From positions 1 through 12,208 of the forward strand of contig CAZKND010000040.1 in assembly GCA_964554215.1 (NCBI GenBank): a stretch of 12,208 nucleotides of DNA, read 5' to 3'. This DNA is from CAYLJV01 sp964554215 (GTDB lineage: Archaea > Hadarchaeota > Hadarchaeia > Hadarchaeales > JAGGTB01). The first letter of the stretch is position 1; the number at the start of each line of letters is the position of its first letter. Below, in pieces: positions 7,278 to 12,208 of this stretch. The position numbers were made by a program, and so were the translations under genes. The notes beneath the pieces are model-generated. The model was not told the DNA's origin and ran no database searches. It worked only from the letters and a program-made list of their open reading frames with translations.

Positions 7278-7502
7278 TTGTTAAAGATTTTGCATCATCT
7301 GAAAAAAATCTCGTCAAAATTTAGTAGTGACGAAAATAACGATTTTATGTGGCTAAAAAACAAGAATAACAGGAAAATAGTGAGCTGGATAGTGAATCAT
7401 AACTTATCCACTAAATATGTAGCGGAAAAATCCGAAGTATTCCAACGAAGAAATAAAATCAACCCTTTTGTTAAATTCATAACGAAGGCCATATGGAATT
7501 AG
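7278..7502 (+). CDS. Possible small hypothetical protein (74 aa, TTG start)
   Basis: An open frame runs through strongly AT-rich DNA, where chance ORFs are short, and a GAGGG ribosome-site-like sequence (7268-7272) lies 5 nt before a TTG at 7278. The product would be basic and soluble, with Lys/Asn-rich stretches and the segment NRKIVSWIVNHNLSTKYVAE. I recognise no domain. The frame continues upstream to an ATG at 7173, but that start would overlap the divergent PH-like gene, so it is not favoured. It could be a small real gene, the remnant of a larger one, or noise. Low Asp/Glu relative to Lys sets it apart from the acidic proteins around it, which weakens the case. Confidence 0.28.
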   Translation: MLKILHHLKKISSKFSSDENNDFMWLKNKNNRKIVSWIVNHNLSTKYVAEKSEVFQRRNKINPFVKFITKAIWN

Positions 7503-7730
7503 GTCAAAGGACGACAAGGGAAAAAAACTGGGAATTTTAAGGGCCTGATATGAATTATCCCTCCGAACATTGGCATACACCCTTTAACAAAAAAGCACAC
7601 GTTATACTTTTAAGTTAGGTTACTGGGACTCTCCACCTCAGTCTAGAAGAGTTAAACCATTCAAGATGTTCCAAAGATTTTTTCCTACCACCAAGCTCTA
7701 ATCTTTACTAATGTCATTTTAAATCATCAA

Positions 7731-7770
7731 AATGTTAACATTAAGGATAATAAACCGTTAACTTTTTAAC
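7731..7770 (+). promoter_or_regulatory. Palindromic operator-like promoter region of the PEPCK-like gene
   Basis: AATGTTAACATT (7731-7742) is a perfect 12-bp palindrome. A second GTTAAC (7757-7762) begins 23 nt later and forms a looser inverted repeat, GTTAA-4-TTAAC (7757-7770), with a TATA-like TTTTTAA tract inside it. Two copies about two helical turns apart, one covering the likely TATA box, fit a dimeric repressor or regulator site. The role is inferred. Confidence 0.4.
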
Positions 7771-7793
7771 TCATCTAAAACGAAGAAGGGACG

Positions 7794-9689
7794 ATGATGC
7801 TATCTAAGAGCGAAATAGACAAATACTTCGACCTCAACGAGTCAGCGGAACGAGCGCTCAAAAGCGCTCCGAAGGTCACGCTCGCCCGAAACGTAGAGGA
7901 ACTAAGAGACCTCGCCGTGCCCGGCGACCCTGACGAATGGTTCGAAGTCTCCTACGAGGTAGGCGGCGAAGAGATTACGGAAGCCAAATCTTGCAGTGTC
8001 AAAAACGGAATAGCCGTCAACTACCCGGACCCTTACATGCGTAGAAGGGACCCGAAAGCCATGCTGATAGGTGACGACATGCCCTCGGACAAGAGGCATT
8101 ACGAGGACGAAGTCGGCGAAGATTTCCAATCATTGAGAGAGGAAACCTACGACTGGTTATCGGAACAAGAACTCTTAGCATTCCCATTCATGTCCGGACA
8201 TAAGGACTGCGGGATCCCATCGATAGCGATAGCCCCCGGCAACGCAGGTTTTTTCGCCCTCGGTCTAGGACTCCTCCAAGGAGTGACGGACATAGAGAAC
8301 ATGAACACCCCTGTCAAACCTAAAGTTTACATAAACGTGGCACCTCCTTTCCGACACACTCACTTCGACGGCAAACAGCGCGTGGTCCACAACCGGAGCA
8401 AAACCCAACACGAGATATTCAGCTACAACCTCTACCCCGGCCCCAGCGCCAAGAAAGGTGTCTACGGAGCGCTTCTCCACTTCGGTCGAATGGAAGGTTG
8501 GGTCACAACTCATGCTTCAACTGTCAAGACCAGAACCCCTTACAACATGAAGTGCGTGTTCATGCACGAAGGAGCGAGCGGCGGCGGAAAGAGCGAGATG
8601 AACGAGAACATACACCAGGAGCCGGACGGTTCTATCCACCTGGGGCACAACATAGTGAGCGGCGAAGACAAGAATCTGGTCATACCTAGATTCAACAAGC
8701 TGATGCCCGGCGCCGACGACATGGTGCTCTGCCACAAGGACCTTCAGAAGGACAACGGAAAGCTGACGACCCAAGATGCGGAGACCTCCTGGTTCATCCG
8801 AGTTGACCATATCAAAAATTACGGCACCGACCCCGACATCGAATCACGATCAATCTCACCCGAAGAACCTTTAGAATTCTTCAACATACACACACAGCCC
8901 AACAGCACGGCCCTCCTCTGGGAACATGTGGAAGACGAACCCGGCGTGCCGTGCCCCAACCCGCGCTTCGTCCTTCCGCGGAACACCGTTCCCAACATAA
9001 GCAACGAAACCCTCGACATCGATGTCAGAAGTTTCGGGATACGCGCACCGCCCTGCACCAGAGAAGAGCCGAATTACGGGATATTGGGTATGTTCCACGT
9101 GCTCCCGCCGGCCCTAGCCTGGTTGTGGAGGCTGGTCTCCCCCCGAGGCTACGGCAATCCTTCGATAGTGGATACCGAAGGGATACAGGCCGAAGGTGTA
9201 GGATCTTACTGGCCGTTCGCGACGGGGAAAAAGGTGGACCATGCCAACCTATTACTTGAACAGTTCATGAACACTCCTGACGTTCTCAACGTCCTGACCC
9301 CCAATCAACATGTGGGAGCTTGGGAGGTCGGATTCATGCCCGAATGGCTCATGAGGGAATACCTGCCTCGACGAGGAGGTAAACTGGAAGAGGAAGAACT
9401 ATCTCCGGCCAGGTGCGACCTGCTCGGGTACGCTCTGGACGAGATGATCATTGAAGGTCACGAAATCTCCAAATACATGTTGGACGTTTCCCGCCAGAAA
9501 GAGGTCGGCGAAGAAGCTTACGATGAAGGGGCTGAAATCTTGACTTCTTTCTTCAAAGAGGAGGTTAAGAAATTCCTCACCGATGACCTTCACCAGACCG
9601 GCAGGGAGATTATCGAGACCTTCCTCGACGATGGTTCGGTGAAAGATTTCGAAGAGATAATAGACAGCAATCAGATTATCTCCCAGTAA
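7794..9689 (+). CDS. PEPCK-like P-loop protein, DUF4914 family (function unknown)
   Basis: A 631-residue soluble protein, the length typical of DUF4914, a family related to phosphoenolpyruvate carboxykinase. The P-loop is EGASGGGKSE (259-268, K266, S267), aligning with the GLSGTGKTT loop of ATP-type PEPCK. Downstream, PNPRFVLPRNTVPN (388-401) parallels the N-T-R-x-x-Y-P-x-x-x-I-P-N motif, and MFHVLPPALAWLW (433-445) parallels the DAFGVLPPV segment. GSYWPFATGKK (470-480) and GAWEVGFMPEWLMREYL (508-524) are further conserved-looking blocks. An ADD (307-309) could be the kinase-2 acidic pair. True PEPCK makes PEP from oxaloacetate with ATP or GTP; whether this protein does so is unknown. A GAAGGG site (7785-7790) lies 3 nt before ATG 7794 and 6 nt before a second ATG at 7797, so the second may be the real start. 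G+C is visibly higher than in the flanks (36 of 60 in 8341-8400), a possible sign of transfer. It has no partner genes nearby. Confidence 0.85.
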   Translation: MMLSKSEIDKYFDLNESAERALKSAPKVTLARNVEELRDLAVPGDPDEWFEVSYEVGGEEITEAKSCSVKNGIAVNYPDPYMRRRDPKAMLIGDDMPSDKRHYEDEVGEDFQSLREETYDWLSEQELLAFPFMSGHKDCGIPSIAIAPGNAGFFALGLGLLQGVTDIENMNTPVKPKVYINVAPPFRHTHFDGKQRVVHNRSKTQHEIFSYNLYPGPSAKKGVYGALLHFGRMEGWVTTHASTVKTRTPYNMKCVFMHEGASGGGKSEMNENIHQEPDGSIHLGHNIVSGEDKNLVIPRFNKLMPGADDMVLCHKDLQKDNGKLTTQDAETSWFIRVDHIKNYGTDPDIESRSISPEEPLEFFNIHTQPNSTALLWEHVEDEPGVPCPNPRFVLPRNTVPNISNETLDIDVRSFGIRAPPCTREEPNYGILGMFHVLPPALAWLWRLVSPRGYGNPSIVDTEGIQAEGVGSYWPFATGKKVDHANLLLEQFMNTPDVLNVLTPNQHVGAWEVGFMPEWLMREYLPRRGGKLEEEELSPARCDLLGYALDEMIIEGHEISKYMLDVSRQKEVGEEAYDEGAEILTSFFKEEVKKFLTDDLHQTGREIIETFLDDGSVKDFEEIIDSNQIISQ

Positions 9690-9697
9690 AGACGACA

Positions 9698-9737
9698 CTG
9701 AGATCATTACTCAGATAGAAAAATACTCTCTCTTTTT
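9698..9737 (+). terminator. Terminator-like region between convergent genes
   Basis: Behind the PEPCK-like gene, CTGAG (9698-9702) and CTCAG (9710-9714) can form a short 5-bp stem with a 7-nt loop, followed by CTCTCTCTTTTT (about 9725-9736). T-rich tracts end transcription in archaea. On the other strand a T5 run (9725-9717 area) follows the DUF2391 gene, so the segment may serve both genes. Confidence 0.45.
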
Positions 9738-10134
9738 AGAGGATTGAATCCACAGCGGCTGCTCCCACCACGCTGAAGATGGCACCTACACTCATGGTCT
9801 TGAAAGCTACGAAAGGTGTCGCTCCGAAGAATTCGACCGCGTTGAGGACGAAGATCAGAGAACCTACCGAGAGATATGCGACCAGGATCAGAGAAACGAG
9901 TCTAACGGGAACCATGACTATCTCCCCCTCTTCTTCGATGTCTCGGCTCTTGTCTGCTTTGTATAACGAGGCGGAACCGATCAGTATTACCATCAGGACA
10001 GTTATCAGGGAATGGAAAACAGTCATATTACCGGCTAACATCCAAACCTCCTCCGTTACGACGAACGGTCCAGCCAATAAATACCCGCCGAGAACCTGCT
10101 GGGTTAGGTCCGAGATAGCAAATCCTTTGTTCAT
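9736..10134 (-). CDS. DUF2391 family integral membrane protein
   Basis: A 132-residue membrane protein with four hydrophobic spans (about 14-32, 38-57, 75-99, 107-130). The sequence matches the haloarchaeal-type DUF2391 pattern: QQVLGGYLLAGPFVVTEEVW (12-31), a short SLYKADKSRDIEEEGE loop after the second span, VPVRLVSLILV (75-85), and a C-terminal FKTMSVGAIFSVVGAAAVDS block (111-130). The glycine/alanine-rich last span is typical. The family has no known function. A TATA-like box about 30 nt upstream and no clear ribosome site suggest a leaderless mRNA starting at the ATG. It converges with the PEPCK-like gene, with 46 nt between stops. It follows the DUF1508 gene on the same strand, separated by a T-rich terminator-like tract, so it is likely its own unit. 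Confidence 0.88.
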   Translation of the reverse strand: MNKGFAISDLTQQVLGGYLLAGPFVVTEEVWMLAGNMTVFHSLITVLMVILIGSASLYKADKSRDIEEEGEIVMVPVRLVSLILVAYLSVGSLIFVLNAVEFFGATPFVAFKTMSVGAIFSVVGAAAVDSIL

Positions 10135-10160
10135 TCCAAATTAGACAAAAATCTGAATAT

Positions 10161-10168
10161 CTATTAAG
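10161..10168 (-). promoter_or_regulatory. TATA-like box of the DUF2391 gene
   Basis: The minus strand reads CTTAATAG, centred about 30 nt before the ATG at 10134. With no Shine-Dalgarno sequence, this spacing fits leaderless transcription starting at or next to the ATG. Confidence 0.42.
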
Positions 10169-10203
10169 CTTTTCTGCAGAGAGTCCGAACTGAACAGATT
10201 CGA

Positions 10204-10225
10204 CCTTTAAAAAATAGAAAAAAGG
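10204..10225 (-). terminator. T-rich terminator after the DUF1508 gene
   Basis: On the minus strand two T6 runs (10223-10218 and 10214-10209) separated by three bases follow the DUF1508 stop by about 28 nt. The outer CCTTT/AAAGG (10204-10208 and 10221-10225) can pair. Oligo-T tracts of this kind are typical archaeal terminators. Confidence 0.5.
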
Positions 10226-10251
10226 TAGAGGGATTTAGCTTTGCTGTAGAT

Positions 10252-10662
10252 CTACACACCAATCATTATCCAAACCAAGGTGATAATGGCAACTCCAATT
10301 GCCACCATTGTCGACCAGTCAAGAATCTTGGATGTGAGCCCTTCTTCCGATGACTCTTCAACTGTCGGCTCTTCGGCTCCCGGTTCGACAAATTTTTCAT
10401 CCCCGGTCACATCTACCACTAAGACCGATTCATCTTCCTTTATCGGCTCAATCTCTTCCAAGTTCTTTATCTCTTCGCCTTCTTCCCTATGGAAAATCGG
10501 CGCATCCCCTGCATTCTTCTTAATCGATTTTATTCCCCTTAGGCAACCTTGCTTGCTTTTGTATCCTTGCCCTACAGAAATAATCTCGTTGTTTCTGGCT
10601 ATCAATCGAAATCTCCATCTCCCCCCATGTCCTCTATATACTTCAAACCTAGATTCAGGCAT
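10252..10662 (-). CDS. DUF1508 (YegP-like) domain protein with acidic linker and C-terminal membrane anchor
   Basis: A 136-residue protein with a clear three-part build. Residues 5-54 form one DUF1508 module: FEVYRGHGGRWRFRLIARNN (6-25), then IISVGQGYKSKQGCLRGI (27-44), ending in KKNAGDAPI. Residues 58-108 are a very acidic linker (many Glu/Asp). Residues about 117-136 are a single hydrophobic span ending at the C-terminus, so the protein is probably tail-anchored with the domain in the cytoplasm. DUF1508 proteins (E. coli YegP) are usually small and soluble, and their function is poorly known. The start ATG at 10662 is chosen because GGAG (10671-10668) lies 5 nt upstream. A TTG at 10719 would add 19 residues but overlaps the likely TATA box. 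No partner gene is evident. Confidence 0.88.
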   Translation of the reverse strand: MPESRFEVYRGHGGRWRFRLIARNNEIISVGQGYKSKQGCLRGIKSIKKNAGDAPIFHREEGEEIKNLEEIEPIKEDESVLVVDVTGDEKFVEPGAEEPTVEESSEEGLTSKILDWSTMVAIGVAIITLVWIMIGV

Positions 10663-10717
10663 AAAATCTCCATTATTACTTAATAGTTCATTCCTTTTAT
10701 TATCTTGCCTTTTCCCC

Positions 10718-10725
10718 AATTATAC
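10718..10725 (-). promoter_or_regulatory. TATA-like box of the DUF1508 gene
   Basis: GTATAATT on the minus strand would start transcription near 10696, giving a leader of about 34 nt that holds the GGAG ribosome site. This supports the ATG at 10662 and argues against the upstream TTG. Confidence 0.4.
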
Positions 10726-10899
10726 GGCCTTAGAAATACGGGAACAATTTGTTATTTGAATTTTATCAAAAATACCGAAAAACTAGAACTTTTTTATCTT
10801 CATTTATTTGAAAAAGGATTATAAGAGTTCAAAATTTAATATTAAACGATATTTAAATTTAAAGCCCTGAATAGATGGGTTAATCAACATCCTAGAAAC

Positions 10900-10906
10900 A
10901 AAAAAA
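10900..10906 (-). terminator. Oligo-T tract after CPBP protease 2
   Basis: A T7 run on the minus strand lies 5 nt beyond the TAA stop of the second CPBP gene. A short T tract is enough for termination in archaea. The wider 10735-10911 spacer is AT-rich and shows the palindrome TTTAATATTAAA (10835-10846) but no ORF. Confidence 0.45.
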
Positions 10907-10911
10907 TCACT

Positions 10912-11835
10912 TTACTTCTCAAAAGGCGTCAAAGAACCCTTATCCATAATCCTCTCATCAGCCACGACCCTATCATGGTAAAAACAGAGCAAAACTACGG
11001 CTAAAGCAGCTCCAATCCCAGCGATGCCTACCGGCGAAAGAAAGATGTTGCTCGCGCCCATGACGAAAATCAGGGAAAGAGAACCTATCCCATTGAATGA
11101 TCCGTGGAGCAGTGTCGCCGCCCACACGGAGTTAGCCCGAACCGTGAAGTAAGTGTAGATTGGGGACATCGCGACAGTAGCGACCATCATCACGATTATA
11201 CCCAACATGGGTGATGCCGGAAAGTTATGACCTTGAGCGATTATCGGCGCGTGCCAGATTCCCCATATCACTCCCGTTATTATCGAAACTTTCCAGAAAC
11301 CTAGCGATGATAATTCGTCGAGGAGGAGTCCTCTCCATCCAAGTTCTTCTCCAAATGCCGCTACTGCATTGATAGTTATCCCTGCAAACAATCCTTGCAC
11401 GACGAAGACTATAGGGATTATAGATGCCGGGATGAATTCCAGAGCTTTCATCGCTTCATCGACCTGGGCTTGTGATAATCCTAAATCTAGAAAAGCAGTT
11501 TCATAATCCGGTGAAAGTATGACGTCGGGTAACAGGAGTGCTATCACTACGGTGAGGACGAGGATAAGGACCGGAACCAACCACGCCAGTAAGACCCATG
11601 AAAATTGGGGATTTTTCAACCCGTAACTGTCCAAGATTGATTCTCCATACCACAACTTGGTTAGGATAGCCGAGAAAGCCGGCGCCCACATGAACAAAGC
11701 GGTTATGAGTATCGTCCCTAACAGCGTTCCCAGTTCTATCCCTGAAAGATAAATTCCGACACCGCTAGTCCAAGAGATGGCGAAGGTCAGAACTAAGAAC
11801 ATTGCCACTTTTCTGGTGTTCAATCCGCTGCTCAT
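10912..11835 (-). CDS. CPBP family intramembrane metalloprotease (copy 2)
   Basis: A 307-residue integral membrane protein with about eight hydrophobic spans. The CPBP motifs are intact: GEELGWRG (162-169, with E163, E164, R168), WGIWH (191-195, H195) and HGSFN (H244, N248). Between the second pair of spans and the active-site region is a longer extramembrane loop (about 104-134, LSPDYETAFLDLGLSQAQVD), a common feature of the larger CPBP proteins. Substrate unknown. The start ATG (11835) is backed by AAAGGAG (11847-11841) 5 nt upstream, with a TATA-like AAATTTATTTTT further out. It is divergent from the DUF362 gene and shares a 138-nt promoter region with it. It is clearly not a recent duplicate of the CPBP gene at 5629-6447, since length and motif surroundings differ. 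Confidence 0.94.
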   Translation of the reverse strand: MSSGLNTRKVAMFLVLTFAISWTSGVGIYLSGIELGTLLGTILITALFMWAPAFSAILTKLWYGESILDSYGLKNPQFSWVLLAWLVPVLILVLTVVIALLLPDVILSPDYETAFLDLGLSQAQVDEAMKALEFIPASIIPIVFVVQGLFAGITINAVAAFGEELGWRGLLLDELSSLGFWKVSIITGVIWGIWHAPIIAQGHNFPASPMLGIIVMMVATVAMSPIYTYFTVRANSVWAATLLHGSFNGIGSLSLIFVMGASNIFLSPVGIAGIGAALAVVLLCFYHDRVVADERIMDKGSLTPFEK

Positions 11836-11973
11836 GGAGACTCCTTTGATTAAATTACTCGCTTAGAAAAATAAATTTTCCGAAATAGCAAATTAAAGAC
11901 TAGATCAGCCCAGACCGTCAAAATATGAACTTTAATAAAGATAGATTAGGTTTTCCTTTTTGGTGGAAACATT
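11836..11973. promoter_or_regulatory. Divergent promoter region (CPBP 2 / DUF362)
   Basis: Leftward, a TATA-like AT tract (about 11867-11879) and AAAGGAG (11847-11841) serve the CPBP gene with a very short leader. Rightward, TTTAATAAAG (11931-11940) is a TATA-like box and GGTGG (11962-11966) a ribosome site 7 nt before the TTG of the DUF362 gene. The two promoters do not overlap. Confidence 0.45.
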
Positions 11974-12208
11974 TTGAAAGTTTCTTCGGCTTCTTGTCAA
12001 GATTACGACCCCAAGAGGGTCAAGGACAGAATACAGAAAGCCTTGTCACCGCTCGGCGGGTTGAACAATTTTGTAGATTCCGGAGACACCGTTCTTTTGA
12101 AACCGAACCTTTTGAGCCCTAAACCTCCTGAATCGGGGATAATCACCCATCCGAGCATCGTAAAATCCATGATCGAACTGTTGCAAGATATAGGTGCTGA
12201 AGTCATCG
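11974..12208 (+). CDS. DUF362 family protein (N-terminal part, cut by window edge)
   Basis: The first 78 codons of a longer gene. The translated start (KVSSASCQDYDPKRVKDRI), then LGGLNNFVDSGDTVLLKPNL and THPSIVKSMIELLQDIGAEVI, matches the N-terminus of DUF362: a beta strand with S-x-x-x-C-x-D-Y, a G-G-x-x-x-F-V motif, LLKPNLL, and the THP motif before a helix. Full members often carry [4Fe-4S] ferredoxin-type clusters in the C-terminal half, which is not in view, so presence of clusters is unknown. The function of the family is not settled. The frame has an upstream stop at 11947-11949 and no ATG or GTG, so TTG at 11974 with GGTGG (11962-11966) 7 nt upstream is the best start. Confidence 0.88.
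   Translation, partial: MKVSSASCQDYDPKRVKDRIQKALSPLGGLNNFVDSGDTVLLKPNLLSPKPPESGIITHPSIVKSMIELLQDIGAEVI

Larger units (their letters stand above)
7206..7793. other. AT-rich spacer between divergent genes
   Basis: This long low-GC stretch (one 60-nt block, 7681-7740, holds 17 G+C) lies between the PH-like gene (-) and the PEPCK-like gene (+). The left side holds the promoter of the minus-strand gene (TATA-like bases at about 7219-7229) and a possible small ORF (7278-7502). The right end holds GTTAAC palindromes and a TATA-like tract before the PEPCK-like gene. Between 7503 and 7730 I see no ORF with a start signal, RNA gene or repeat. Confidence 0.6.

Noticed and set aside
7503..7730. Possible RNA gene or CRISPR-like repeats in the spacer
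   Set aside because: No cloverleaf, conserved RNA motif or regularly spaced repeat could be found by eye.
8498..9259. Out-of-frame and antisense open frames within the PEPCK-like gene
   Set aside because: Expected in a GC-richer gene. The translations are Arg/His-rich with no recognisable motif.
10663..10719. TTG start adding 19 residues to the DUF1508 protein
   Set aside because: The TTG overlaps a TATA-like box and has no ribosome site, while the ATG at 10662 has GGAG 5 nt upstream and begins just before the conserved domain.
10280..10759. 159-codon plus-strand open frame
   Set aside because: Antisense to the DUF1508 gene. Its Ser-rich translation mirrors the acidic linker codons.
10835..10846. 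TTTAATATTAAA palindrome downstream of the DUF1508 promoter and behind CPBP 2
   Set aside because: Made only of A and T in very AT-rich DNA, with no second copy and no gene start nearby; chance is likely.
11925..12122. 65-codon plus-strand ATG open frame
   Set aside because: It runs in a different frame over the DUF362 gene, which has clear family motifs. The translation has no domain.

Overview
The window looks like an archaeal chromosome segment. The clues are TATA-like boxes about 20-30 nt upstream of several starts, GGTG- or GGAG-type Shine-Dalgarno sequences, frequent GTG/TTG starts, and genes such as DUF2391 and kdp followed by a UspA-type gene, an arrangement known from haloarchaea. 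Many soluble stretches are rich in Asp/Glu (KdpB, the PEPCK-like protein, the DUF1508 linker), which fits a salt-adapted euryarchaeon. The lineage cannot be fixed from this sequence. A run of exactly 100 N (4602-4701) shows the window is a scaffold of two joined contigs, so linkage across it is not proven.

Left part (1-4598, minus strand): a tightly packed high-affinity potassium pump operon, kdpF-kdpA-kdpB-kdpC, followed by the first 36 codons of a UspA-like gene (KdpQ-like) that runs off the window. The genes touch or overlap (kdpA/kdpB 0 nt, kdpB/kdpC 1 nt, kdpC/uspA 1 nt), so they are probably translated from one mRNA. The promoter and possibly the true kdpF start are lost in the N gap. 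No kdpD or kdpE sensor genes are visible.

Middle part (4702-7793): single genes in AT-rich DNA. They are a class I SAM methyltransferase (+), a CPBP-family intramembrane protease (+) and a two-TM protein with a likely PH-like domain (-), then a long AT-rich spacer that may hold one small ORF (7278-7502).

Right part (7794-12208): a large GC-richer gene for a PEPCK-like P-loop protein that I match to the DUF4914 family. It has a palindromic, operator-like promoter region. Downstream, on the minus strand, are a DUF2391 membrane protein, a DUF1508 (YegP-like) domain on an acidic linker with a C-terminal membrane anchor, and a second CPBP protease. A DUF362 gene (+) starts with TTG and is cut by the window end.

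How the genes work together: only the kdp block is a clear functional unit (K+ uptake under limitation). The other genes look like separate transcription units with their own promoters. No mobile element, tRNA, rRNA or CRISPR array was seen. The least understood gene is the PEPCK/DUF4914-like one, and the least usual domain arrangement is the membrane-anchored DUF1508 protein. I saw no convincing new multi-gene system.
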